From assembly GCA_947650285.1 (NCBI GenBank), contig CANTFL010001476.1:1-64000 (forward strand): a stretch of DNA of 64,000 nt. Reading direction: 5' to 3'. This DNA is from Hyaloperonospora brassicae (Eukaryota > Oomycota > Peronosporomycetes > Peronosporales > Peronosporaceae). The position numbers and the translations under genes are program-made. The notes under the pieces are model-generated. The model was not told where the DNA came from. It did not search any database and saw nothing but the letters and a program-made list of their open reading frames with translations. This document shows positions 1 through 11,574 of this stretch, piece after piece; the first letter of the stretch is position 1, and each line of letters starts with the position of its first letter.

Positions 1-256
1 GGTCTCTTCGTTTGACTTAATTCAATTATACTAATATAACTGCATGTATGGTGACGTCTCGTCACCACTCATTGCGCGCGTCTTGCGGCGATTGGAGGGT
101 TGATATCATCACGATATCAACCAATGAACAGACCCTTTGGTCGACCCTTCAATATCACCACTTTGGTGATATTGTTTTAAAGAATATCCATCTTTATATT
201 CTTTATTGTCACTTTCCTTAAAGTGACAATTTCATGTAACGGGCTGCCCCGTTACA
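1..256 (-). mobile_element. Terminus of a minus-strand LTR element (LTR start at 256)
   Basis: Read on the minus strand, base 256 begins TGTAACGGG, which carries the TG expected at an LTR start and is the first arm of a perfect inverted repeat. The sequence then runs leftward out of the window through a ladder of hairpins. To its right the sequence changes abruptly into a different LTR family. From memory, oomycete LTRs often begin with TGTAACGGG-type hairpins. I infer the edge of a separate LTR element inserted into, or joined to, the LTR at 257-1,310. No coding sequence is visible, and the other end lies outside the window. Confidence 0.55.
49..256. repeat. Ladder of consecutive perfect hairpins
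   Basis: Five long perfect stems, plus one with an 8-bp stem, follow one another: 49-56/60-67 (8 bp, 3-nt loop), 98-107/113-122 (10 bp, 5-nt loop), 150-160/164-174 (11 bp, 3-nt loop), 178-187/196-205 (10 bp, 8-nt loop), 205-215/220-230 (11 bp, 4-nt loop) and 235-243/248-256 (9 bp, 4-nt loop). A weaker 4-bp stem lies at 131-134/139-142 and another at 265-268/272-275. The stem sequences differ from one another, so this is not an expanded repeat. Spacing between stems is 0-30 bp. The structure is seen directly; its function is unknown. Confidence 0.85.
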
Positions 257-1310
257 AATCGGGCAACCTGTGGTTCAAGAAAGAGTATAGTCAAGGACCG
301 ACGAATGACCAATCACGATCCGCGATCAAGGGCTTGGATCACCAAGTTACAAGGACCGGATCAGTCGAGAGATGAACATCATATGGATTACTGGATTGAT
401 AACGACAATGGATGATGGGTGAATATGAAAGCAGGCTGGAGGAGTGGATCGTTAAGATCATCAAACATGCGGGGTCTCGGAAGTGACGTCTATTCGACGG
501 TGGATGTCCGATCAAAGACTCGAGAGACCGATCACGATCCATCCTGAGTGTGTAACGCTTGATTGTGCGGACAAATAATTGTATGTACACATAATTGTTG
601 TGGACCACGTACCGTGATCCACCACGGAGCGACCCGCCACCCGAGTATCTGTTGTGGACCGCGTGATGCAACAGGTGAATGACATATCCAGGAGATCCGC
701 AACAATGACCTAGCAAACAGATAGGCATAGTCATAGGTTTATGATTTGGTTGGTTGACATCGAATAGAATTGAATTTGCATCAAAAGCCACGCGTCTACT
801 TCTCCCGGGCAGGATCTTTGGCCTCCCGTTGAACAGAGAGTAACCCACGTCTGAACAGACTTTGACTTTGAATGTGTGGCCAGGAAAACGTCAATTCGTA
901 ACCCCACAAACTGCGATTGGACGCAGTGAACCTTACGATTTGGATTCAAGATCGCGAGACGGCTAAGTTGTCAGAAGGCTCGCGCATCAAGCATCACCCT
1001 TGGATGCAGGCGACTCTGGTAGAGCGCCTACGCATACACGCGATCGAGTGAAGAATTTCCACTCGACTCGCCCCAGCGTTTGACCGGGTGACGAATTTCC
1101 ACCCGATCAACCCCTATCCATAAAACGGTCAAGTTCAGCCTCAGCTCATGTCTACCAACAAGAGCGCAACCCGCCCCACCGACGGGTACACAAGGTGAGC
1201 AAGAAAACACAGAGCACGTAATCGAAGAACCCCCTCCGTTAATCGGTCGTCCGGGTGCCAGTGGAGAATTGAAATCGTCTTTTGAAATAACCGATCACCA
1301 CTCGACCACA
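257..1310 (+). mobile_element. Truncated Ty3/Gypsy LTR (family of 25,652-27,167 and 58,947-60,374)
   Basis: From about 276 the sequence aligns with the two larger Gypsy LTRs later in the window: the 'gagtatagtc' block near 285, the cytosine-rich block near 1,180, and the terminal GTGCCAGTGGAGA block near 1,255. It ends at 1,310 in CGACCACA, the same terminal ACCACA as the other family members. The next bases are not a primer-binding site or gag, so this is a solo LTR or a 3' LTR. The 5' end is lost at the junction with the hairpin-rich element near 256, and no target duplication can be assigned. Confidence 0.7.
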
Positions 1311-3055
1311 TATTTATTTGAAATCTTAAATTTACGAATACGCATATGGTATCGATTTACAACCTGCTTCACAGCTTGGTTACACGACTACCTTGCGCCG
1401 TATTCAGAAGCTCGTTCATACTTCGTTTGTAGCTTCATCTAAAGAATAAGTTCGCAGGTCCAGTTAGCAACTCGTAAAAAACATCGATCGAAGTTCATGT
1501 CATGAAGTTCAATACATGTCAGAAGGGATTGTTACAAACACGTGTCTTCTCGCTTGAATTCTTGTTCGATTTGCGATGATTCAGGGTCATATAATGGTAT
1601 ACGTCTTCACGTATTACCACATGATGAAGTTCTGGAGAAATGGTCGTTTACGTAAAGTACGTTTAGTATTAATAAAAAAGGCACAACCCCGATTACCTCT
1701 GAAAAGGTGGTATTAACGATCTCGCATGGAATCGTCCATGCCAACTCCTATCAATAAGGAAGATCGGCTCTCGTGTGTCGCATCCCGTTAAGCCATTAAA
1801 ATCATTGATTTCTCGTATCGGCTCATATGTCTTGCTATTCAATTACTATTTGGTTTCTTTCGACAAGTTTGAACTGCGCCAGGTCAATTTACGATCCCAG
1901 ATCGAAATAAATGCACTAGGGTATTAACTGCCGTCATCGGACGATCTTTGTTGTTGGGCTTTCGGATCACTCCAACTTAAAACTGTTTCGTATTAAAATT
2001 ATGAGAAAGTCATTGATCTTGTGTTAACTCTTGCGTCGAGACTTTTAAAAATAATAACTCGTACGTGATAAATATTTGTTAGTGAAAGGGTACAGAAACG
2101 AAAGACGACAAAGGCTTCATACATGCTAGTACCAGACAGATAAATCTTCAGCATTATACCTACTGAGAAAGATAATAAATTTGAGTGTTGCTTGCTCCTC
2201 CGAGCAGCAGGGTGGCCTTGTAGAGGAGATGATAAAGCTCCTTGCCAAAGTAAGGATTTGTATGCTCAGCGAGCACGATAGTTCTTTACAAGATATCGGC
2301 TCTACGAGTCATCGAGCTTACAGCTACAGGCCTTGTTTAAGGGGCCTTAACGATTCAGTTAATCGACTACACAGATTGCTAAATAATAGCTACTTCGACA
2401 AGGCGTTTGCTCGACTCTTGGTAGTCTCAAGCCGCCTCACATAGGCACGCGTCGTATGGGGATAAAAGGGTACCTGAAATTTATTTGTTTAACCGAAAAG
2501 AGCACCTCAGACTAAACGAAATTATTCTAGACATTAATGTTCAAATTGAAATCTTTTTCAACATATCATATTTTGTGACTGACACACGTCAGTCCCCAAC
2601 AACTAATACTGTGTTCTACTATCATCTTGAATAGGATCTCTTCTATGGTGTAAAACGCACATGTTGTGTTGGTAACCAACCGTTTCACGTGGTGAATCGT
2701 TGACATTAGTCACCACGTGAACTGCGCTGGAATGCTTATCGACCACACGCTACATCAACTCCTTTTGAGCTTGTCTAGGGCAAGATAGTGTCCAGATTGA
2801 AACTTCAATGATACCCGGACGGACTTGTGGACTCTAATATTGTAACCTAATGAAACAACACCGTTTTAAAAACCTTCATCACTAGTAATAATTGCATCCG
2901 GAGCCGATCGGGGGAAATCTAAATAATTATTTAAAGCGATATGAATGTTACAGTCGTTGTTTTATGAGACTGTACACCTAAAGACACAATGCTCATTGAC
3001 TTATCTGCCTTTAGTGAGTGAGTGCCTACATTGGGACAACCAACCATAGTTCCTA
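1311..3055. other. AT-rich stretch, no gene recognised
   Basis: Reading frames are short and the composition is AT-rich, unlike the GATCG-rich retroelements. One open frame of 87 codons (2,181-2,444, plus, TTG start) has no recognisable domain and no flanking coding-like sequence, so I do not call it. No tRNA, LTR end or tandem repeat was seen. Confidence 0.5.
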
Positions 3056-3602
3056 TTAGCGCTCTTCACGCTCAAATAAGTATTGGTCGTACGGATTCAT
3101 GACCATTACAGCTTTAACTTCTCCAACCCCTATTTCCGTGAGTGAACTCGAGTATGTTGGCGCTTTAATATCGTGAATGTTCAGCTCTTCAATTGCTCTA
3201 GCTGACAAATTCTCAAAAAAAATCATCATCTGTTCTCATCGATGTATACAATTCTCTTTTGGCCACCCGAACTTCCCGGAAATGATTATCCCAATCCTTT
3301 GCTCCTATCGAATCCGACGCGCCAGCTTGTTGCCTGTTCGATACATCTTTGACTAAAAGTGGAGCACTGAAACCTGCTGCCTCATTCGTAATATTGTAAA
3401 AATAATTCACTTTCTCACTGTCGTGACTGTTAGGATCGTCTTCCTCTTCAGCACCTCTGAATTTGTCAATTTTTATGGAGAGTTCGTCTCCGGGCTTGAC
3501 GGTGTCCCCTTAGTTTTACCCCACCGAACTAGACCCCGATAGAGCGTTGCCGCTAGCAGGAACGACGAGTGTAAGCGCGAGAAGAGAGCGGATCTTTACC
3601 AT
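3056..3602 (-). pseudogene. Decayed gene for a small secreted protein
   Basis: An ATG at 3,602 opens a frame whose first 20 residues look like a signal peptide: M, basic residues at 3 and 5, a hydrophobic LLALTLVV core, then small residues before a likely cleavage site near A16-S-G or N-A. The frame then has two stops close together (codons 29 and 31). It continues as an acidic, hydrophilic domain with coding-like composition. A run of eight A on the plus strand (3,215-3,222) shifts the frame, and in the shifted frame it continues to a stop at 3,056-3,058. The full span would be about 180 residues. I do not recognise the family. No RXLR motif is seen; the EER at the very C-terminus is not in the position of an RXLR-dEER motif. 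I infer a dead secreted-protein (possibly effector) gene. An unrecognised intron around codons 29-31 is the alternative. Confidence 0.5.
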
Positions 3603-6485
3603 AGTGGCAGAGGGATTGTGATTCGGTAAACATGAGCTCTAGCGATGCAAAGACGCGTGTTAAAATTTTTAAAAGTAAGGAAGTCACATTGGCCTTAAAG
3701 CAGTAGGCGATAAAATTTTAAACGGAATGTGTCACCAATCTCATGACTTTTATCAACAAGCACACTGCCGCAATCGTCTGGCTCCTTTTCCCAAAATATG
3801 GGTTCTTTGTGTTATGTACTCAGCTGTAGCCAGTACCCACATAACCCGCTTTCCTAGCTCGTAGGGTTTATACTGCTTCAAGCAAACTTCTGCATGAATC
3901 CTTTGTCTCAATAACACGGCGTACAGTCGCAATAGACCTATATATCGTCCGATCGTCTCTGTTTTGGCCAAATAAACTGATGCGGCTTGCACTTAGCCCT
4001 GCTTTAATATAAATGCATCTAAAATCACAAAGCAGGATATCACTTTATATCGCACATTAGTGGCGCTGTCAGATTTGAACAGTTAAGAAAATTTCCGTAT
4101 ATTACGCAATTGTGACTATTCGCTACGATACATGCAGTGCTCGACGAACACCCCTTATCAATAAGCTTACAGCACAATTGCAGGCGCTCATGCAAGTTTG
4201 TTTTATTACATTACGCATAATGTAAGATCAGCAACAACAAATTTTTGTATTTGTATAGGGTAGCTCGCATTATTTTCTACAATATTGCGAAAATGCCTTT
4301 GTACTCCTACGATTACATAATAACGAAGGAAAAAATACATTGTGCCGCTTTGCCCTCTCTACAAAATACATTATACAAGCGCTCTCTGGAACGGGTCAAG
4401 CCTGTTTTATGATATTTTCAGTATAACAAAGATGATAATTACAAATTTTTATGTCGAAAATTCCAAACACAACGTCACTAAGCTTGGTGCTATTGCGGTA
4501 TCACCCAAGGATATAATCATTTGGTTGATATAGGCCATTACATCAATTCACCAATCGCTGCAGAACGCGCACGATGGGTGGTGACTAGACGTCCCTATTT
4601 ACGTTGGTATATATTTAGTTAAGACAGGTATAATAAGACAAGACACATTTTTACTTACATATGTTGGTATATTTCGACTACTACTATGCGAAGCCGCTCG
4701 TTCATGATTCTGGCTCAAGCGTACTGTGTACGTTTTTATCAAATCACTAGCCTACACTTTTGTCAGTGACTGCTTCTTAAGCATTGAAGACGGCTTGTAG
4801 TTACGAGGGCCCTAAATTTACCACCGCCGGTGCTTAACAATACCGAATGTTAGTTAGAATACCAAATGAAACGGTCCTTACAGTGGTTACATGCGATTTC
4901 GAGGCGCTAATTGTTCATTCGTACGAAAGAAAAGAGCAACATTTATTGCCTATTATGAACGAGTTGTATTGCACATTGGCTACGGATCATACTCGATTAA
5001 CCCCCCACTGTTAGACTTTAATGCGCTTGTAGTTGTGAATCAGTACTACTTGCTATATTTTGACATAATCAACCCTCAACTTAAGTCCATGGTTGCCTTT
5101 TCAGCCATCCTTTCTTGAAATCCTACCTACCAAACCATTTTCGTGCTGCATAAATGTTTCCTATTTACGCACGCCTTCCACACCCTGTCGACACCCTCCA
5201 CATCAAGAATGCAAAAAGAAAGTGGAAGTAGATAGTTTGGGCGCAACTTTGTTTAGCATCCCTATCTTGAATGGTTTTAGCATCATAGTACTTTTGTGAT
5301 GAGCTGTGAAACGACCATATGCTTCGACAAGATGCGGACCAAACATTTATTTAATGCCGATATTAATTGCGGACATCATGCTTTATTACCGTATTTCTCA
5401 GCGCTCTAATTAGCAAGGATAAAAAGTAATGAGGTTCTGCACACGCCCGGCATTTTCATAGACCTTCGTTCAGTATTTACATGACCATTGACAATCAAGA
5501 CGTTATTGTCGTATTCTACCAAAACCCCGTAGTAAAAATTGTCAGCCTAAGATTTTCCGCTAGAAAATGGTACACAATGCAATCACGTGGCGACAGTGAT
5601 GACCAAATACAACGATCTGTTATTAGACGGTCAGAGCGTATCAGCGCTTTTATTTATGAAATGGTGCTAGCAGCCTAAAAAATACATGATGGAACCCTGC
5701 AGTTTGATTTAGTGCAGCTTTGACTATGCATCGAAAACACAATCATAATAAGTCAATGCAGCAAAAGCTTTTTAAATATATTTGAGAGTAGGAGGTATCA
5801 GTTTAAAGCACTTTATGTTACCACAAGAGTTATCTCAGCTAATGATACATTCATACCCTCCCATTAATATGATCCAATCTATAAATCTTTAAACAAATTT
5901 CTTAAATGCATATCGCAGACGCCCGTGGACAAAACAGGCTGAGGCTCTACGCGTCAAACTATGATGTTGAACTACTAATTATTTTTTTGTTTTCTACCAT
6001 TTACAGGAATAACGATGCGTCGGATAGCTCTTTTTTGTTTTGTAGAATTGCAATACACGATAAGTATAGGAAATTTATAATGGCAAATTTTGCTTATAAA
6101 TCCGGGTCAGTATTATGCTCTACTGGTTTAAAAAAGTTGTTGCTGCGTCAACTGCCTTGTTTATAATATACTTCTACTTTGCTTCTGCATCTGTCACCAT
6201 TATAAATATGTACGTCTTCCTTTTACGATCATTATGTACGTTTTAATCGCCGAGCAAAAGACATATATATGATAGAGGCCCTATTAAATCCGACGATTGA
6301 CTGTAGCAGCAGGAGCACCGCAAGACGCAATGATCGATGAGCGACAACATCAAAAAATTGAGACGTTGAGGCGCGGCGGATTCCCACAAGCCGATTTCTT
6401 TAAACCCCAAAACATTGCATTTAGCATGCTGGTGACCGCTACTCACTTCGTGATTGCGTCTTTATTCTATCAAATCATCTCAACT
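3603..6485. other. AT-rich stretch with only short open frames
   Basis: Open frames at 3,753-3,992 (minus, 79 codons), 4,891-5,118 (plus) and 5,481-5,678 (plus, 65 codons) show no domain, signal peptide or neighbouring coding context. They are about as long as expected by chance in such sequence. The rightmost 190 bases are described separately. No RNA gene or repeat was recognised. Confidence 0.45.
6297..6485 (+). other. Coding-like segment cut off at the left edge of the tRNA array
   Basis: The plus frame reads without stops for 60 codons up to the array edge. Its composition is protein-like, with a charged segment followed by a hydrophobic stretch of about 20 residues ending in FYQII that could be a membrane segment. 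It has no convincing ATG start. The frame runs straight into the tandem unit at 6,486, so any original gene was truncated by the array. No family is recognised; it may be chance. Confidence 0.2.
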
Positions 6486-6844
6486 ATAGTACTGAGCCTC
6501 AGTACAGCCGCAGTGTTACCTCTCGTACTGAAGCATGTATCTCTTTTGCGTTCATGCCTCGAAATTGTATTGCCCGTACAACAGGTTTCTTGAAATAGGC
6601 TTGTAGCGAAAGAGGTGAGCAATGGACAACGTCTGCGCCAAAAGTCAAGCCAGTGCCAGGCCTGTACCCTGGTGAGCCGAGCCAACCGCGGCTGGAAGAG
6701 CAAAAGAAGGCCAAACCGAGGTGGTCAGCATATCCGCTAGCATGGTGGAGGCTGTAGGTTGCTCTCACATGACAAAGCACATCGATATAGTAGATGCAAT
6801 AGCAGTCGGTCAATAGCAGTCGGCGAACACAGGAAAGAATGGAT

Positions 6845-6924
6845 TGGCCAATGTGGGATTCGAACCCACGCCCTTTCGGACCAGTGCCTTAAACTGGCGC
6901 CTTAGACCGCTCGGCCAATTGACC
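6845..6924 (-). tRNA. tRNA-Leu(AAG), copy 1
   Basis: Read on the minus strand, the 80-nt gene folds as a class II (long variable arm) leucine tRNA. Acceptor GGTCAAT pairs with ATTGGCC, with discriminator A. The D arm begins GCCGAGCGG. The anticodon stem is CCAGT/ACTGG with loop TTAAGGC, giving anticodon AAG, which reads CUU (and CUC once A34 becomes inosine). The variable arm is TCCGAAAGGGC, and the T arm is GTGGG-TTCGAAT-CCCAC. The internal promoter A box (TGGCCGAGCGG) and B box (GGTTCGAATCC) are intact. There is no intron and no encoded CCA. The nearest TTTT run downstream is about 139 nt away, at 6,702-6,705, which is far for a pol III terminator. Confidence 0.97.
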
Positions 6925-7619
6925 AACGGTGCTAACCACAACCCTACCACCACACCAAATCACACACAATAACGCATCGCGCGAATGTTACACCCATGCG
7001 ACATGCATACACAAACAGAGTTCTACCGCTGTTATGCCCTGTCCACTGATCAGCTACAAAATAGCTTATCTGCTTCACCCGCTTTCATTACACAAACTTC
7101 GAGAGACTTCGTGGCACCAACAGTACCGGCGGGGTGTACGGATCGCTTTTCCATGCGACATTTAGCATACCATCGACTTGATAGAGATAACGCGCTCCTA
7201 TGTAGACGACTGCGCAAGCATAGCGTGGTTGCATCCGTCTCCGTGCTTTTCTCGCCAATGATAGTACTGAGCCTCAGTACAGCCGCAGTGTTACCTCTCG
7301 TACTGAAGCATGTATCTCTTTTGCGTTCATGCCTCGAAATTGTATTGCCCGTACAACAGGTTTCTTGAAATAGGCTTGTAGCGAAAGAGGTGAGCAATGG
7401 ACAACGTCTGCGCCAAAAGTCAAGCCAGTGCCAGGCCTGTACCCTGGTGAGCCGAGCCAACCGCGGCTGGAAGAGCAAAAGAAGGCCAAACCGAGGTGGT
7501 CAGCATATCCGCTAGCATGGTGGAGGCTGTAGGTTGCTCTCACATGACAAAGCACATCGATATAGTAGATGCAATAGCAGTCGGTCAATAGCAGTCGGCG
7601 AACACAGGAAAGAATGGAT

Positions 7620-7699
7620 TGGCCAATGTGGGATTCGAACCCACGCCCTTTCGGACCAGTGCCTTAAACTGGCGCCTTAGACCGCTCGGCCAATTGACC
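7620..7699 (-). tRNA. tRNA-Leu(AAG), copy 2
   Basis: Same sequence as copy 1, exactly 775 bp further on, in the unit starting at 7,261. Confidence 0.96.
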
Positions 7700-8394
7700 A
7701 ACGGTGCTAACCACAACCCTACCACCACACCAAATCACACACAATAACGCATCGCGCGAATGTTACACCCATGCGACATGCATACACAAACAGAGTTCTA
7801 CCGCTGTTATGCCCTGTCCACTGATCAGCTACAAAATAGCTTATCTGCTTCACCCGCTTTCATTACACAAACTTCGAGAGACTTCGTGGCACCAACAGTA
7901 CCGGCGGGGTGTACGGATCGCTTTTCCATGCGACATTTAGCATACCATCGACTTGATAGAGATAACGCGCTCCTATGTAGACGACTGCGCAAGCATAGCG
8001 TGGTTGCATCCGTCTCCGTGCTTTTCTCGCCAATGATAGTACTGAGCCTCAGTACAGCCGCAGTGTTACCTCTCGTACTGAAGCATGTATCTCTTTTGCG
8101 TTCATGCCTCGAAATTGTATTGCCCGTACAACAGGTTTCTTGAAATAGGCTTGTAGCGAAAGAGGTGAGCAATGGACAACGTCTGCGCCAAAAGTCAAGC
8201 CAGTGCCAGGCCTGTACCCTGGTGAGCCGAGCCAACCGCGGCTGGAAGAGCAAAAGAAGGCCAAACCGAGGTGGTCAGCATATCCGCTAGCATGGTGGAG
8301 GCTGTAGGTTGCTCTCACATGACAAAGCACATCGATATAGTAGATGCAATAGCAGTCGGTCAATAGCAGTCGGCGAACACAGGAAAGAATGGAT

Positions 8395-8474
8395 TGGCCA
8401 ATGTGGGATTCGAACCCACGCCCTTTCGGACCAGTGCCTTAAACTGGCGCCTTAGACCGCTCGGCCAATTGACC
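8395..8474 (-). tRNA. tRNA-Leu(AAG), copy 3
   Basis: Same sequence as copy 1. The 5' flank of this unit carries the CCACCCCACC variant near 8,500, shared only with copies 9 and 13. Confidence 0.96.
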
Positions 8475-9169
8475 AACGGTGCTAACCACAACCCTACCAC
8501 CCCACCAAATCACACACAATAACGCATCGCGCGAATGTTACACCCATGCGACATGCATACACAAACAGAGTTCTACCGCTGTTATGCCCTGTCCACTGAT
8601 CAGCTACAAAATAGCTTATCTGCTTCACCCGCTTTCATTACACAAACTTCGAGAGACTTCGTGGCACCAACAGTACCGGCGGGGTGTACGGATCGCTTTT
8701 CCATGCGACATTTAGCATACCATCGACTTGATAGAGATAACGCGCTCCTATGTAGACGACTGCGCAAGCATAGCGTGGTTGCATCCGTCTCCGTGCTTTT
8801 CTCGCCAATGATAGTATTGAGCCTCAGTACAGCCGCAGTGTTACCTCTCGTACTGAAGCATGTATCTCTTTTGCGTTCATGCCTCGAAATTGTATTGCCC
8901 GTACAACAGGTTTCTTGAAATAGGCTTGTAGCGAAAGAGGTGAGCAATGGACAACGTCTGCGCCAAAAGTCAAGCCAGTGCCAGGCCTGTACCCTGGTGA
9001 GCCGAGCCAACCGCGGCTGGAAGAGCAAAAGAAGGCCAAACCGAGGTGGTCAGCATATCCGCTAGCATGGTGGAGGCTGTAGGTTGCTCTCACATGACAA
9101 AGCACATCGATATAGTAGATGCAATAGCAGTCGGTCAATAGCAGTCGGCGAACACAGGAAAGAATGGAT

Positions 9170-9249
9170 TGGCCAATGTGGGATTCGAACCCACGCCCTT
9201 TCGGACCAGTGCCTTAAACTGGCGCCTTAGACCGCTCGGCCAATTGACC
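9170..9249 (-). tRNA. tRNA-Leu(AAG), copy 4
   Basis: Same sequence as copy 1. Its unit (from 8,811) has the C-to-T variant in the leading hairpin (GTATTGA). In the left part of the array this variant occurs only here. Confidence 0.96.
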
Positions 9250-9944
9250 AACGGTGCTAACCACAACCCTACCACCACACCAAATCACACACAATAACGC
9301 ATCGCGCGAATGTTACACCCATGCGACATGCATACACAAACAGAGTTCTACCGCTGTTATGCCCTGTCCACTGATCAGCTACAAAATAGCTTATCTGCTT
9401 CACCCGCTTTCATTACACAAACTTCGAGAGACTTCGTGGCACCAACAGTACCGGCGGGGTGTACGGATCGCTTTTCCATGCGACATTTAGCATACCATCG
9501 ACTTGATAGAGATAACGCGCTCCTATGTAGACGACTGCGCAAGCATAGCGTGGTTGCATCCGTCTCCGTGCTTTTCTCGCCAATGATAGTACTGAGCCTC
9601 AGTACAGCCGCAGTGTTACCTCTCGTACTGAAGCATGTATCTCTTTTGCGTTCATGCCTCGAAATTGTATTGCCCGTACAACAGGTTTCTTGAAATAGGC
9701 TTGTAGCGAAAGAGGTGAGCAATGGACAACGTCTGCGCCAAAAGTCAAGCCAGTGCCAGGCCTGTACCCTGGTGAGCCGAGCCAACCGCGGCTGGAAGAG
9801 CAAAAGAAGGCCAAACCGAGGTGGTCAGCATATCCGCTAGCATGGTGGAGGCTGTAGGTTGCTCTCACATGACAAAGCACATCGATATAGTAGATGCAAT
9901 AGCAGTCGGTCAATAGCAGTCGGCGAACACAGGAAAGAATGGAT

Positions 9945-10024
9945 TGGCCAATGTGGGATTCGAACCCACGCCCTTTCGGACCAGTGCCTTAAACTGGCGC
10001 CTTAGACCGCTCGGCCAATTGACC
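9945..10024 (-). tRNA. tRNA-Leu(AAG), copy 5
   Basis: Same sequence as copy 1, in the consensus unit starting at 9,586. Confidence 0.96.
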
Positions 10025-10719
10025 AACGGTGCTAACCACAACCCTACCACCACACCAAATCACACACAATAACGCATCGCGCGAATGTTACACCCATGCG
10101 ACATGCATACACAAACAGAGTTCTACCGCTGTTATGCCCTGTCCACTGATCAGCTACAAAATAGCTTATCTGCTTCACCCGCTTTCATTACACAAACTTC
10201 GAGAGACTTCGTGGCACCAACAGTACCGGCGGGGTGTACGGATCGCTTTTCCATGCGACATTTAGCATACCATCGACTTGATAGAGATAACGCGCTCCTA
10301 TGTAGACGACTGCGCAAGCATAGCGTGGTTGCATCCGTCTCCGTGCTTTTCTCGCCAATGATAGTACTGAGCCTCAGTACAGCCGCAGTGTTACCTCTCG
10401 TACTGAAGCATGTATCTCTTTTGCGTTCATGCCTCGAAATTGTATTGCCCGTACAACAGGTTTCTTGAAATAGGCTTGTAGCGAAAGAGGTGAGCAATGG
10501 ACAACGTCTGCGCCAAAAGTCAAGCCAGTGCCAGGCCTGTACCCTGGTGAGCCGAGCCAACCGCGGCTGGAAGAGCAAAAGAAGGCCAAACCGAGGTGGT
10601 CAGCATATCCGCTAGCATGGTGGAGGCTGTAGGTTGCTCTCACATGACAAAGCACATCGATATAGTAGATGCAATAGCAGTCGGTCAATAGCAGTCGGCG
10701 AACACAGGAAAGAATGGAT

Positions 10720-10799
10720 TGGCCAATGTGGGATTCGAACCCACGCCCTTTCGGACCAGTGCCTTAAACTGGCGCCTTAGACCGCTCGGCCAATTGACC
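10720..10799 (-). tRNA. tRNA-Leu(AAG), copy 6
   Basis: Same sequence as copy 1, in the consensus unit starting at 10,361. Confidence 0.96.
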
Positions 10800-11494
10800 A
10801 ACGGTGCTAACCACAACCCTACCACCACACCAAATCACACACAATAACGCATCGCGCGAATGTTACACCCATGCGACATGCATACACAAACAGAGTTCTA
10901 CCGCTGTTATGCCCTGTCCACTGATCAGCTACAAAATAGCTTATCTGCTTCACCCGCTTTCATTACACAAACTTCGAGAGACTTCGTGGCACCAACAGTA
11001 CCGGCGGGGTGTACGGATCGCTTTTCCATGCGACATTTAGCATACCATCGACTTGATAGAGATAACGCGCTCCTATGTAGACGACTGCGCAAGCATAGCG
11101 TGGTTGCATCCGTCTCCGTGCTTTTCTCGCCAATGATAGTACTGAGCCTCAGTACAGCCGCAGTGTTACCTCTCGTACTGAAGCATGTATCTCTTTTGCG
11201 TTCATGCCTCGAAATTGTATTGCCCGTACAACAGGTTTCTTGAAATAGGCTTGTAGCGAAAGAGGTGAGCAATGGACAACGTCTGCGCCAAAAGTCAAGC
11301 CAGTGCCAGGCCTGTACCCTGGTGAGCCGAGCCAACCGCGGCTGGAAGAGCAAAAGAAGGCCAAACCGAGGTGGTCAGCATATCCGCTAGCATGGTGGAG
11401 GCTGTAGGTTGCTCTCACATGACAAAGCACATCGATATAGTAGATGCAATAGCAGTCGGTCAATAGCAGTCGGCGAACACAGGAAAGAATGGAT

Positions 11495-11574
11495 TGGCCA
11501 ATGTGGGATTCGAACCCACGCCCTTTCGGACCAGTGCCTTAAACTGGCGCCTTAGACCGCTCGGCCAATTGACC
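11495..11574 (-). tRNA. tRNA-Leu(AAG), copy 7
   Basis: Same sequence as copy 1, in the consensus unit starting at 11,136. Confidence 0.96.

Noticed and set aside
2181..2444. 87-codon open frame as a gene
   Set aside because: It has a non-ATG start, no domain or signal, and no coding-like neighbours.
3056..3602. RXLR effector
   Set aside because: No RXLR is seen after the signal peptide; the only EER is at the extreme C-terminus.
6600..6720. GC-rich conserved part of the array unit as a second structured RNA (5S rRNA, U6, SRP or RNase P RNA)
   Set aside because: None of the diagnostic motifs I know for these RNAs could be found on either strand; only the tRNA is supported.
6985..7368. Recurring 127-codon (plus) and 142- or 104-codon (minus) open frames in every array unit
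   Set aside because: They are perfect copies only because the DNA unit is duplicated, overlap each other on both strands, have no domain, and change or fuse when a unit gains one base (11,700-12,239). There is no independent sign of coding.
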